The translations under genes were made by a program, and so were the position numbers. A DNA stretch of 64,000 nucleotides from Deroplatys truncata (lineage: Eukaryota > Arthropoda > Insecta > Mantodea > Mantidae): positions 56,962,539 through 57,026,538 of the forward strand of contig CM060976.1 in NCBI GenBank assembly GCA_030765065.1. The letters run 5' to 3'. The notes beneath the pieces are model-generated. The model was given only the letters and a program-made list of their open reading frames with translations. It had not been told where the DNA came from and searched no databases. Below, one piece after another: positions 1-10,773 of the stretch (its first letter is position 1; each line of letters begins with the position of its first letter).

Positions 1-440
1 GTCATGTTCCGTGGTCCAGTACCCACTCTTCGCTGCGTACGACCTTCTTTTATCCACTGCTTCTACACACGCATTACTGTGGTAGCAGCATGCTCTGTAT
101 GAGCCGAAATGTCACGGTATGACAAACCCGCTTTCCGGAGACCAATCATTCTGCCCCGTTCGAACTCACTCACATGCCAATATGGCTCCCTTTGACGTCG
201 ACGAGGCATACTGGCACTAAGTTTATTGCTTGTTTGACAGCTCTGCACTGACTACACTGGGCGCAATACTAACCTTGTCGGACCCACACGAGAGGGTTTT
301 GCTCGGCCTACGTGTACCCCATCTCTCTGCAGACCTAATCACTTATTGCTTGCGCACTCTTCTACACTTCCAGCAAGTTTAGAGTTAGGTATTCGGGAAA
401 TTCTTTCTTGGTGCTGCAATTTTCACAAACGGCACTGTAT
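1..440 (-). pseudogene. Tc1-like transposase relic, N-terminal part, with terminal inverted repeat
   Basis: Reading leftward from about 248, the protein carries the Tc1-family N-terminal helix-turn-helix (FERGRMIGLRKAGLSYRDIS, then ATTVMRV). An in-frame TAG at 63-65 replaces what is normally Trp after VMRV; the frame then continues as KQWIKEGRTQRRVGTGPR to the window edge, so the rest of the gene lies outside. The outer end at about 402-440 (ending cacaaacggcactgtat) matches the right end of the Tc1 relic at 16.2 kb, which marks it as the terminal inverted repeat. The element is inactive. Family assignment rests on recognisable motifs; the exact subfamily is not determined. Confidence 0.8.
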
Positions 441-445
441 ATAAA

Positions 446-1265
446 AAAACGATAAAAGGTAGAGAAAGTATGTGAATATAACATATCTGATTTTTGCAAA
501 GCGATCCATGTGTGCGCGTGTTTTTAAACTCAAAAACAAAAGTCGGTTAATTACCAAACATTATTTAAAGTTCATCACCTTCCAAAGATGTGACACGGGT
601 ACCATTGCTTTCAAGAAAACCCCCCACCCCAAACTACCCTTTACATGGAACATTTTTCGAAATGATTGATTTTATAAAATAAGGTTCTAATGATTTTGAT
701 TAAAATATCATATATTAAAGATATTTACATGACAAAGAAATTGTATATCTTGAATTTTCTTTGTAATTTTGGAATAACCTGAAAGGAATTTTGTATAATC
801 TTGCATAGCTGGTAAACGCTAAGTGATAGACGAAAACTACTACACAAAATACTTAGATTTCTTTAAAACACGCAATTTATATCAAACCATTTTTTTTAGG
901 CATAAGCCATTTCTGACATATGGTTATTAATAGTCCGAATAGTTCAATACTTGGTCATCTCTTTAAGCCCTGTTAACATGCAGTTGTTTCTCGTGATTGT
1001 ATGGAAAACAGTATGTATTTTAAAGCCAGCATATAGCGTCCATAAATATAAACATTTGACTATCTTTGTTTGGTTTATCTCTATAACGGAATGTGTAATG
1101 AGGCTATTTCTGCAAAAAATTTATTTGGATTAAAATGTAGTAGACAGAAAAATAAGCTTTTGTAAATATACTTTGTATACACATTAATAAACCATAGGGG
1201 ATAGAGAAAGTCATGTAAATGTATATAATTTATTTTTGCGACAGTTGCAGATAAGCAAGTCATTT
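446..1265 (+). repeat. R1 repeat copy (variant lacking the hairpin module)
   Basis: Copy of the most abundant repeat in the window. Diagnostic blocks in order are ggtagagaaagtatgtgaat, cttccaaagatgtgac, ctacccttta catggaaca, gatttacatgaca-like text, the tggtaaacgctaagtgatag block, and a closing gatagagaaagtcatgtaaa near 1202. This copy goes directly from the end-type motif into the aactcaaaaac block, without the ~120-bp hairpin module seen in other copies. Its small ORF (472-669) is a by-product: the same frame recurs in other R1 copies with stops and indels. No coding role is seen. Confidence 0.75.
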
Positions 1266-1573
1266 TATCTTGATTAAATGTGCTTTATTATTTTATTATG
1301 TAGGTTATATGTGTTTTATTATATTTGCATTCCACCTATAGTGGTGTTCTTTTTTAATTAAATAAGACTAGCCCATAAAAGCTGTCATGACTCATCTCAT
1401 GGACTATTTTGTTTGTTTCTTGTGCCACGAAGGTTGCTTACTATTCATTAAAAGTTTATAATGAACTTTTGCTTTTAGAACGCATAGGCAATTTGGAAAT
1501 TATGCAGAAGTTGGACCGCTCGAAACCATAACTGAAGTGCAGTGTTACTAGTAGGCTGTTTTATGCTGATTAC

Positions 1574-2320
1574 CTATATTTCTACTTTCTCTACCGCGTA
1601 TATAGTAGGTAGAAAAGGTATTACATTTCACCCAGAAATTCGATACATATTTCACCGGAAATACAAGGTTTGAGGCTCCCTGAATAAAAATAAAGTATTT
1701 TTAGAAAAATGTCTGTGAACAGCATAGCTGAATATCGAAAAGTCGGTTATATACTAAACTTAGAATTTGGATTAAAAAGTCATATATGAAAGATATTTAC
1801 ATGACAAATAAAATGTATATCTTAAATTTTCTAGGAATAGCCTGTAAAGTCTTCTTCATTCGAAAGGAATTTTGTATAATCTTGTATAACTGGTAAATGT
1901 TAAGTGGTAGACGAAAACGTACTTCACAAAAAATGTAGATGTGTTTAAAGCACACAATTTATTTTAAATAAGCTTTTTGTGGCATATACCATTTCTTATA
2001 TATCCGTTATTGAATGTTCGAATTGTTCATTTCTTGGTTATTTCTTGAAGTCCTGTCCACATTCAGTTGTTTCTTGCGATTGCATAGAAACAGTATGGAA
2101 TTTTAAGGCCAAATCATAGAGTCCAGTTCTTAAAAATTTGATTATCGCCATTGCCTGTGTATCCATAACAAAATGTGTAATGTAGCTACATATTTTTATA
2201 AAGTTTATTTGTATTAAAATATAGTAAATCGAAAATTAAGTTTTCGTGAGAGTAGTTCATACACCGACTAAAAACGTAGATGGTAGAGAAAGTAATGTGA
2301 ATGTATAACATAAGATTTTT
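1574..2320 (+). repeat. R1 repeat copy with hairpin module
   Basis: Starts with ctttctctaccgcgtatata, whose arm is answered by gtaggtagaaaaggt (a short hairpin), followed by the cccagaaattcgata block. An internal segment between about 1760 and 1770 is deleted relative to fuller copies. The copy ends with ggtagagaaagtaatgtgaa near 2284-2303. Orientation is the same as the first copy. Confidence 0.75.
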
Positions 2321-2529
2321 AATAACTTTGTTTGCCGGAAAATCTCCGTTATGGAATTAGACGGTAAAGTTAAACGTCCCGTCTTCCTGTTTGTTAGCCT
2401 TGGGACGAGTAGAAGGTTAGCGTAGACCGTTAGACCGAGCTAGGCTCAGCTATAACAATAGAACGTGTTCTTAGATTTAACCCTAGGTTAGCCTTAAGTT
2501 TAATACGTGTGTATGTGAACTCTAATGCC

Positions 2530-2885
2530 TGTACCATCTTCAATTCGGATGTCTGGGATGAACGAGACCCCCAGGAAGGGGCACTAGCCCGCCATCTAAG
2601 CGCCAGGGAGAATTCTTTACACAGCGTACACTTCCACGTCCTGGGCAACGCACAGATGGCTGTCGCCATCCTACAGCGCTGAAAGATATGAAGATGAAAC
2701 AGATGAAAGAAAATGATGCGGACAGGAAACTGGTGGTAGGAGAGGAACCACCACAACATTCGCCTACAGACCTACGAAAACCACGAAAAAGCCTAAGATC
2801 AGAGTTGCCGACCCGACGGGAATCGAACCCGCGATCTAACGAAAGCGAGCCCCGCACGTTACTACGAAGCCATCTCACTCGATAG
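2530..2885 (-). mobile_element. tRNA-derived SINE (family A relative)
   Basis: Read on the minus strand, the head starts near 2884 with gagtgagatggcttcgtag and has a clear box B, gggttcgattcccgtcggg, at about 2809-2828. The body then follows the family-A pattern: cttttTcgtggttttcgtagg, ggcgaatgttgtggtggttc, and a pyrimidine-rich stretch. It lies back to back with the next SINE. No convincing target-site duplication was found, so the left end is approximate. Confidence 0.6.
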
Positions 2886-2898
2886 TCATATGAATGTA

Positions 2899-3386
2899 AC
2901 CGAGCTGGATGGCTCAGGTGGTAACGTCTGTCGTCCGCATTCGGGAGGCCCCAATTCGAATCCCGGCGACCACATTCTTACCCATGGTTTTTTCGGGAGT
3001 TTTCCCGGGTTGTCAGGAGAATGCTGGAGTGGTTTCTTTTCTACCCCGAATTTCCTATTCCTCCATTTCGTTCCTTTAATCATTTCATTCTTCCTTCACC
3101 CCGTTTGGTCTATTTCAGAGTTGGAAGTGTCGGCGACGGTGTTTCGGTGCAAAAAAGGATGCTCTCTGTTAACGTTCTCCGTCCTTCGACTTTGAAGGGG
3201 CGGGGTCCCCGGTCTACTTGTCAGATTGCCGGAGCGTCTCAATCTGGAAACTGTAGCAACCCCTGTCATAGCTGTGCCATCACACCGCCCGATGTCTCCC
3301 TTCACCTCATCCTTCCCTCCCGGGAGCGTGGTACAATATCCTCATTCTTGGATCAGTGCCGAATCCCTTCCGCTTCACAATCCAAT
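2899..3386 (+). mobile_element. tRNA-derived SINE family A copy
   Basis: tRNA-like head ccgagctggatggctcaggt with box B caattcgaatcccggcgacc, then the family body (catggttttttcgggagttt, gtcaggagaatgctggagtg, pyrimidine tract, gttggaagtgtcggcgacgg). The 3' end closes in cacaatcc. It is flanked by tcatatgaatgta at 2886-2898 and tcatatgaatata at 3387-3399, a 13-bp target-site duplication with one mismatch. ORFs of 65-128 codons crossing it are not genes. Confidence 0.85.
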
Positions 3387-3968
3387 TCATATGAATATAG
3401 CACATGAAATTTTTATTCACGAAATACTTTTACTTTACACATTACGTACATTGATGAATAAACCCTTGAGAAATGCCACGCAAAATGTATGCAATAACAC
3501 AAAACATGTGTTTAATATTAGGGACCATTGATGATGAAAATATTAAAAGGTACCTTTCTTGGAAATGCACTTTCCTTATGAAATTAGCTACGTCTCTAAC
3601 AAAAACGAAAGCTAACATGCCTAAGCTGTCTTCACTGCCTGCCTCATATGGAAATATAGCATCCATAGATAAAACGGTTCAAAATCGCTTTCACCGAAAT
3701 ACTGAACCACAAATGAAGATAAAAGAATATTGCTCATAAATGCATACTCCCAATTTTTTAATGTTCTAAGGGCGGTTCTACAATCTGCCGATAAAGGTAT
3801 TTACCGGATTTCTTAGCGACTGGATTTCTACAGTGCTTCCCTTTTATGTCAAGGCCGCGATCGCGCGAATGCGTGTACACAGTCTACTACACTGCGGGGT
3901 TTTCCGTTCCGTAACTCCCGCGTTACTTACGAGTGTTAGTAATATATATGTAATCAGTATTAGCCTTG
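3387..3968. other. Unassigned sequence
   Basis: After the SINE target-site duplication there is about 580 bp in which no gene or named element is recognised. An 88-codon frame (3473-3739, plus) overlaps a 74-codon frame on the other strand; neither has a motif I recognise. Confidence 0.5.
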
Positions 3969-4325
3969 TTATAAGTGTTGTTGAAAGTGATGTCCATCTG
4001 CGCGAAGACATTCTTGACATCGTCGAATGAAATTACCATTCACACGCATAAGTTTTTCTTGCGTAACGTTCATAATTTTTGCGTTTATATTGTCCTTAAG
4101 TTTGTCCGTGGTGCGGGGAATGTTCCTATAAACTTTATTTTTAGCGTTTAGCGATCCCATTGTTCTAAATTTATTGACCAAACATCTCACAGTGTGTCTA
4201 CCCGGAATTGAATAACCAGGAAATTGCTGCTGGAATTGTCTACTCACCTGTCTACATGATTCAGTTTTCGCATATATATCCTATATAAAAACTCGCTGTT
4301 CCAGTGTGAATTTGTTGACAGACAT
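3969..4325 (-). pseudogene. Internally deleted transposase (IS630/Tc1-mariner superfamily type)
   Basis: A frame starting at 4325 reads MSVNKFTLEQRVFI, a stop (TAG), then DIYAKTESCRQVSRQFQQQF and PGYSIPGRHTVRCLVNKFRT. This is the N-terminal helix-turn-helix pattern of the arthropod transposases known from the DUF4817-type domain (FTLEQRVF..F...FPG...P...T..RLVNKFRETGS). After about 50 further codons it ends VNGNFIRRCQECLRADGHHF QQHL, which resembles the usual C-terminal tail (FxxRxxxCxxxxGxHFxHLL). The DDE catalytic region of about 200 residues is absent. So the N and C ends are joined by a deletion, and the copy also carries a nonsense codon. Confidence 0.65.
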
Positions 4326-5329
4326 TACCGTGGACTAATAAGAGTATTAACATCTCTAAGGAAATCACATAAAACACACATATTTTACAAACACTTCACA
4401 ACGCGAAGACAAAGCAACGACTGAGACAGCTCATAGCTGATAAACGTACCCTTGACATGTCCTGCGCCACTTCTGCGCAGTGGCATAATGTCGATGTCAC
4501 TGTCGTCTCGGCCGATACGCTATAAGACAGTTGTGGCCTTGGTATAAAACGAAGGCACTGTACAATCTCCGGATAGCATTATTCGGAAGATATCTTTGCC
4601 GATAAGTTCTCGGCTAGTTGAAGTAGCCGATACGTCCATTATCCGACAAATAACAAGTTTTCACGTTCGTGACTCAAACAATTCTTGCCACTAGGACTAA
4701 TAATCATGGCAGAATTTATATTTATCGGACGACGACGAGGAAACAACAAGGTTACTTTAATTAGTTTTATATACCTCCCACCATTCTTTATGAAATCATT
4801 ATACACTCGCGTAGAGGTTTTTGTGGTTAATCCTTACTTTTACCCCTTATAACTGTAATTTCATACAGGTCCGGCTATACCTAATAAGGGATGAAAAATC
4901 CCGATATTCACGCAAGCAGAACATCAGACTTCCTTCACCTCTCCCCCGATAGTATTCGCAAGTATGTTATTTTATAACGCCATGTGTTTATATTCTGATA
5001 CACAGACGTTTCAAACCCTTATTAGTATTTAAGTAATGTATGAATTGAAATTATAAGTTGTTTTATAGTCCATGTCCGTCACAAGTGAAAGAATTGTAAA
5101 AATCAATTGAGTGGTTTTTAAGATTAACTCGCATAGACATCGTTACTAATTTTCTCCCTTTATAATGTTATTTAGTAGAGATTTCGAATTAGAAGAAGGA
5201 GCATAAGCAAATGAGGAATACACCAACACAGAAGTAAGATTATGTGAAATCTGACGCAATAGTGTTCCAACATCCCCCCCCAAATTACCGCATTAGAATT
5301 GCTATTCTTGGACAATCTTATGTTTATAC
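4326..5329. other. Unassigned AT-rich sequence
   Basis: No gene recognised. A weakly matching pair, cgataaaggtatttaccgga near 3790 and cggcaaagatatcttccgaa (reverse complement, near 4590), could be degenerate ends of the element holding the deleted transposase. Only 14 of 20 positions agree. Confidence 0.4.
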
Positions 5330-5978
5330 TAGGGATGGAACCTCGATATCGTCGATACCCCGATAGTCTGGATCTAATACTTTGAGATAAATCTTCACTA
5401 CTTTTTCGATACTTTTAAATTTTTAAGTTTTGCTTTATTGAAAGTAGTTACTCTTAACCTTATGCTAGATAAGGGATATAAGGAGTCGAGACTTCAATGT
5501 TATTGCCTCGCACGTGTTCTCAAAGAGTTGCTGGACTCTTGGTAAACCTTGATTGGGTTCCTGGGGGTGAAAGAATACAACATTCCATAAACTTGCAAAA
5601 ATAATGGGGGAATATATAGACGTACTCATGTAACAGCCGTGTTAACTGAGTTGTGAACGAAGCTGATTTAGTTGATGTACTAAATCACGTTTCTGCAATA
5701 GCCTGGCTTGGCAACTCACTCTCAGCCATTACATTGATCTACTTCGGTGATCGAAATCTGGGAATCCAGCAGAAACAAATCAGAAATAAAGATGTGAGAT
5801 AGTGCAGCGCACGGAAATATTTAATTTTTAGTTGTTTGAATTTCATGAAAAATATATATTAGTTTATATTTTCAAGATAACGGAATAAAGATTTGCTAGT
5901 GTTTGTTTTTCTGGATAGAAAATTCTTTAAAAAAGTTTTCAGCACAAAATATAGTTAAAAGGAAGCAAAGAATGTATA

Positions 5979-6026
<48 letters not shown>

Positions 6027-6287
6027 ATTATTAGCCTTGACTAACAATAGAGGATATATCACATGTGGAATTATCTCGTTTCTGCTAATTGGAAAAAGAA
6101 GAGTTTCGGAATTAGCATGCAGTACAAAATTGGTTACAAGCGTATACACAGAAAACTAGTAATAAGTATATAATTCAGCAAATAAGCTATCACATTTACA
6201 TTTTTATAACGTGAGTATCCAGTATCTGTGCTCAAAAATCAAAATCGGTATCGAGTATCGAGAAATGGAGGTATTGTTCCATCACTA
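5330..6287. mobile_element. hAT-like non-autonomous DNA element
   Basis: The left end reads tagggatggaacctcgatat and the right end, reverse-complemented, reads tagtgatggaacaatacctc. Both then continue into gatac/cgat-rich text (cgtcgataccccgat and ctcgataccgatttt). Terminal (C/T)AGGGATGGAAC is typical of hAT elements. The flanks gtttatac (5322-5329) and tgttatgc (6288-6295) agree at 5 of 8 positions, compatible with a worn 8-bp target-site duplication. The 958-bp interior has no transposase and contains an ATT microsatellite. Confidence 0.55.
5977..6032. repeat. (TTA)n microsatellite
   Basis: About 18 uninterrupted TTA/ATT triplets inside the hAT-like element. The poly-Asn run of the reverse-strand frame over it is an artefact. 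Confidence 0.95.
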
Positions 6288-6295
6288 TGTTATGC

Positions 6296-6779
6296 AGAAG
6301 TTTTTGTTATGTAATATTTATTATGTAATCGATCTGCCATTGCATAATGTTTACTCTATCAAAATTTGACGTTGGCTAACCCGCATTAGGTTGGCTGAAT
6401 TGAAGCAGGTGAAAAAAATATTGGTCAGTTAAAAACAAATTAAATCCCAATGCGCAAAATCGACTTTCCACTTTGCGATCGATATGAGCATCGATATGTT
6501 TTCACGTTCTCGTTACCGGGCTGCTATGAACTAGAACATTGCTGCATAGCTTCCCATTCTCGTTTCCGTTTAGTCTACCGTTCTCGGCCTATTGTGAACC
6601 AGACTTTAAGTCTGATCGAGCCCGAAGACGCAACTTTGTACAGTGAAGTTAAGAAACTGATTAACAAATATAACTTACGCGGTGTTGGCACTTCGAACAA
6701 ATTGTAACCAATAAGTGAAGAAATATTAAAGTGAACTCGCAAAGTTAACCGGAAGTTTCAAGAGATACGTGAAATAAGG
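6296..6779. other. Unassigned sequence with an 85-codon ORF
   Basis: An ATG frame at 6450-6707 (plus) encodes 85 residues with five Cys/His-rich positions near its start (CDRYEHRY, CYELEHCC) and a Lys-rich end. I do not recognise the family. There is no visible splice context, signal peptide or neighbour that suggests a function, and it may be chance. Confidence 0.3.
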
Positions 6780-6899
6780 GGTCGTGCTCTCGCCCAGCGT
6801 AAGCACTAGAAGCGGTATTCAGATATAACCACAATTTTCTGGAAATTTTCATTCCCCCCGCCTCCCGAATATTCTAGAACTCTGGAAAATTCCAGCTAC

Positions 6900-6907
6900 T
6901 ATATAAG
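6900..6907 (+). promoter_or_regulatory. TATA box of LTR-Y
   Basis: tatataag followed by cgaacgcg. The same octamer followed by cgagc occurs at the equivalent place in the other two copies, the best-conserved feature of the family. Confidence 0.55.
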
Positions 6908-7089
6908 CGAACGCGTTCGCGGGTCAGCCGGTTAGTGAGTGCTTCTGATGTGACATCAAGAGCTGTTTTACGACTGATGATGTGACGTACAGTGAGTGCT
7001 GTTACTATGAGAGACTAGTGAAGCCGGGTGTTCGACAACCAAAGAGTGAAATGGAAGGAAGATGAAGCCTGTTTCATTTCACCGCTACG

Positions 7090-8760
7090 CGCAATCAAAA
7101 GTGAAAAGGCAGTAGAGCTGAAATAAAGCACACTAGGAAATGACAGTGAGAACTGAAGTGAATCACATTAGTGAAATTAAGAACTGAAGTGGATCACATT
7201 AGCGAAGTGACTGTGAAAACTGAAATAGACCACATTAGTGAAGTGACAGTGAGAACTAAAGAGGAATAAATTATGAAGTGACAGTCAGAGCTGAAATAAA
7301 TCAGATTAGTGAAGTGCCATCTGAGGTGGAACACATTAGTAAGTGACACTAAGAACTGAAATAGATCACATTAGTGAAGTGATAATGAGAATTGAAATAA
7401 AACACATTAATGAAGTGACGTAAGAAGTGAAACAGATCAGATTCACGAAGTGACAGTAAGAACTGAAATAGATCTCATTAGTGAAGTGACAGTGAGAAAT
7501 GAAGTGGATCACATAGTGAAGCGACAGTGAGAACTTAAATAGTTCATATTAGTGAAGTGACAGTGAGAACTGAAGTGGATCACATTCGTGAAGCGACAGT
7601 AATAGCTGAAATAGATGACATTAGTGAAGTGACAGTGAGACCTAAAGGTGATCACATTAGTGAGCTGACATGAGAGCTGAAATAGCTCAGTTTAGTGAAG
7701 TGACAATGAGACCTAAAGGTGAACACATTAGTGAGGTGACATGAGAACTGAAATAGCTCACTTTAGTGAAGTGACAGTGAATACCGAACTAAATCACATT
7801 AGTGAAGTGACAATGTGAACTGAAGTGGATCAGATTAATGAAGTGATAGTGAGTACTGAAATAGATCACATTCGTGAAGTGACGGTAAGAACTGAAATAG
7901 ATTACATTAGTGAAATAACAGCGAGAACTGAAGTGAATCACATTAGTGAAGTGACAGTGACAACTGAAATAGATCTCATTAGTGAAGTGACAGAACTGAA
8001 ATAGATCTCATTAGTGAAATGACAGAACTGAAATAGATCACATTAGTGAAGTGACAGAACCGAAATAGATCTCATTAGTGAAGTGACAGAACTGAAATAG
8101 ATCACATTAGTGAAATGACAGAACTGAAATAGATCACATTAGTGAATTGACAGAACTGAAATAGATCACATTAGTGAAGTGACAGAACTGAAATAGATCA
8201 CATTAGTGAAATGACAGAACTGAAATAGATCTCATTAGTGAAAAGACAGAACTGAAATAGATCTCATTAGTGAAATGACAGAACTGAAATAGATCACATT
8301 AGTGAAGTGACAGAACTGAAATAGATCACATAATGAAATGATAGAACTGAAATAGATCACATTAGTGAAATGACAGAACTGAAATAGATCACATTAGAAA
8401 AAATGACAGAACTGAAATAGATCGCATTAGTGAAATGACAGAACTGAAATAGATCACATTAGTGAAGTGACAGAACTAAATAGATCACATTAGTGAAGTG
8501 ACAGAACTGAAATAGTTCACATTAGTGAAAGGACAGAACTGAAATAGATCTCATTAGTGAAGTGACAGAACTGAAATATATTTCATTAGTGAAGTGACAG
8601 AACTGAAATAGATCACATTAGTGAAATGACAGAACTGAAATAGATCACATTAGTGAAGTGACAGAACTGAAATAGTTCACATTAGCGAAAGTACAGTGAG
8701 AATTAAAATAGCTCACTTCAGTGAAGTGACAGTGAATATCAAACTAGATCACATTAATGT
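7090..8760 (+). repeat. 36-bp / 32-bp minisatellite array
   Basis: Two homogenised blocks. From about 7130 to 7965 the unit is 36 bp: agtgaagtgacagtgagaac then tgaaatagatcacatt, with many substitutions. From about 7970 to 8690 the unit is 32 bp, the same sequence lacking four bases (cagtgagaactg has become cagaactg), and the copies are much more alike. In all there are roughly 45 units. One frame of the 36-bp unit is open (SEVTVRTEIDHI), but indels and the 32-bp block break it, so no protein is claimed. Confidence 0.95.
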
Positions 8761-8960
8761 AGTGACAGTGAAAAGTGGACAAGTCACTAAAGAGAACGTG
8801 TAAATACACATTAGCAAGCAGTGCGACCCATCATGTACGCCAGCTATAATATACCGCATCATGAATAATAAGTATAATTAAACACCTCAAGGAGTTTAGT
8901 TCTCAAACACCCTTGTTATCCTTAGCGGTAGCAACCCTATCTACAACCACATTTCCTCAC

Positions 8961-10048
8961 TCCGTCGAACGAAATGAACAGAAAAAACAACCATCCGGAA
9001 AAGAATCTAAGTGCATAGAGGTCATCTATCTGCGATGCCACGCCTAGTTAGCCGGCGCATCAATCAACCCAATGTAAGTAATGAATTACAGCATATAATT
9101 GTCAATAATCAACGGCGCCGAGGAGAAACCATCCTCGTGGCCTAATTTTGATCTTCTCCAGATGTATGTACCGGATTTGTCAGTTAAAATTTCCAACAGT
9201 TTCATTATTTTTAATCCTAGGAGAACACTATGAAATGGTTTTTTGCGGACACAAGTTAGATTTCTCTCACTTTTTCTTGGGCACATGGCTCAACTTAGCA
9301 TGGGATGTTAGATTTTTTCCCCTTAGCATGCAAAAGAAGTTGAAGGGAATCAATCTTCATTACATAGGCACGAGCATCTTTGTTTTCTTCCACCGACTTC
9401 ACGGATTAATTATCATATGAAGACAAAGAAGGCTACCATCCTGTGCAAGAAATATTCCTTCCTCCCAGCTATCAAACGATGGACCGACGACGGTAACAAA
9501 TGACACCTGCCACGGCTTCCCTTGTGCGGGACAAATTAGCAGACTATATCATATGCTTTTGTCCCCGTTGCTACACTTTCCTCTCCAAAATTCCGAGAAA
9601 AAGTATCTACACCAGGAGTGCCAAAAATGCCGGCAAATATTTAATGAACGGATATTAATAGCTCAGTTGGTTTATACTTAACACTGAAGCATTACAACAT
9701 TTTAATTTTTTGGTTTGCTCGAGCGCGCATTTTCTACATATATTCGATAGCATTTACGCAGCAGAAACTTTATAATTTAATACATGAATTCCTTTCCAAG
9801 GAAACCTATGCCAACCAGCATTAATTTGGTGGTTTTAATAACATACAATATGTACTAGGGGTTCATATGCCTCTTCAATATTTGTATCTTCATAATACAC
9901 CTCTTCGACTTCAAATTCTGCTTGAAATACTGAATCATTATCGTCCATATTATTGTTTTCAAACAACCCGCTTTGAGTCACGGCATCAACCATGAAACAA
10001 TGGACTCAAAGATTAAATCATAAATCTTACTAAATTGCAGTATCTTAC
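8961..10048. other. Unassigned sequence
   Basis: No gene recognised. Frames of 66 (9086-9286, minus) and 90 codons (9148-9420, plus) overlap on opposite strands and have no known motif. Confidence 0.5.
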
Positions 10049-10063
10049 TAAATTACCGCACTA

Positions 10064-10549
10064 CCGAGCGAGATGGCTCTGGCGGCAACGTCTGTGGCCC
10101 GCATTCGGGAGGTCATGGGTTAGATTCCCGCTGCCGTCCTTCCTGACCCATGGGTTTTTTTTCGGAGGTGTCTCCGGGTCGCTAGGCGAATGCTGGGAAG
10201 GATCATCAAGTCCTCCGAATTTCCTGTCCCTCCTCTTCACCTCCATTCTCATTTCACTTCATCTCTCAACCGCTTGACCTCTTTCGCGGTTATACGTTTC
10301 GGCGGGAGGCGTCGGCGTGTGCATGGCAGGGGAAAGGGATGCTCTGGGGAAATCTTCGTCCTGCGGATTCCGGGCCCCCCAGAGGATGTGCAAGTTACAG
10401 GAAGAGGGGAGCCGGCTGCATCAGTGTCCATCTGGGGAGTTTAAATCTGTAAATAGTAGGGACTCTGACCCCTGGCTGTCGTGCCGTGGTTGGGCCGCCC
10501 TGTTTCCTCTCACCTCATCCCTCCCGTCCGGGGCGTTGAATCCTAATCC
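10064..10549 (+). mobile_element. tRNA-derived SINE family A copy
   Basis: Head ccgagcgagatggctctggc and box B gggttagattcccgctgccg, followed by the standard body (ggaggtgtctccgggtcgct, aggcgaatgctgggaaggat, pyrimidine tract, gcgtcggcgtgtgcatggca) and a short tail made of aatcctaatcc. It is bounded by taaattaccgcacta (10049-10063) and taagttaccgtacta (10550-10564), a 15-bp target-site duplication with two mismatches. It is non-coding, carries internal polymerase III-type boxes, and was mobilised in trans by an unidentified LINE. Confidence 0.9.
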
Positions 10550-10773
10550 TAAGTTACCGTACTAGTTATACGAGTAGCTGTTGAATTGACATTCATGACG
10601 GGAAATCCGAGGTGACAATGGGCAAGTTCATTAGAAACATTTTATTGATAATTCATTCAAAATAATGAAACACACGATCGTGCAAAAGTAGTTTGTAATA
10701 AATGTATTTGAAATAAACAATAGATTATCGGAAATAGAATAGACTCGACTTCATCCTTTCTTTTCAAACCATT

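Larger units (their letters stand above)
6780..8960 (+). mobile_element. LTR-like element (family Y) with expanded internal minisatellite
   Basis: The segment from about 6790 to 7060 matches two other loci (25.1-25.6 kb and 50.83-51.06 kb). Shared landmarks are cgcccagcgtaa, attctagaactctggaaaat, and a TATA box in ctatataagcgaacgc, then gtgagtgc, gtgacatcaag and gatg-gtgacgt blocks. This arrangement looks like the U3-R part of a retrotransposon LTR. The downstream part is a minisatellite that the 25-kb copy has in only one or two units. Exact LTR ends and any internal coding region were not found. Confidence 0.5.

Noticed and set aside
472-669. Recurring peptide FQRCDT..FKKxP....LPFTWN as a conserved protein
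   Set aside because: It recurs because R1 DNA recurs; in most copies the frame has stops and indels, and DNA identity extends equally through non-coding parts.
2809-2885. Genuine tRNA gene
   Set aside because: The box B is good, but the sequence continues into a SINE body and no closed acceptor stem is visible. The same applies to the other tRNA-like heads listed as SINEs.
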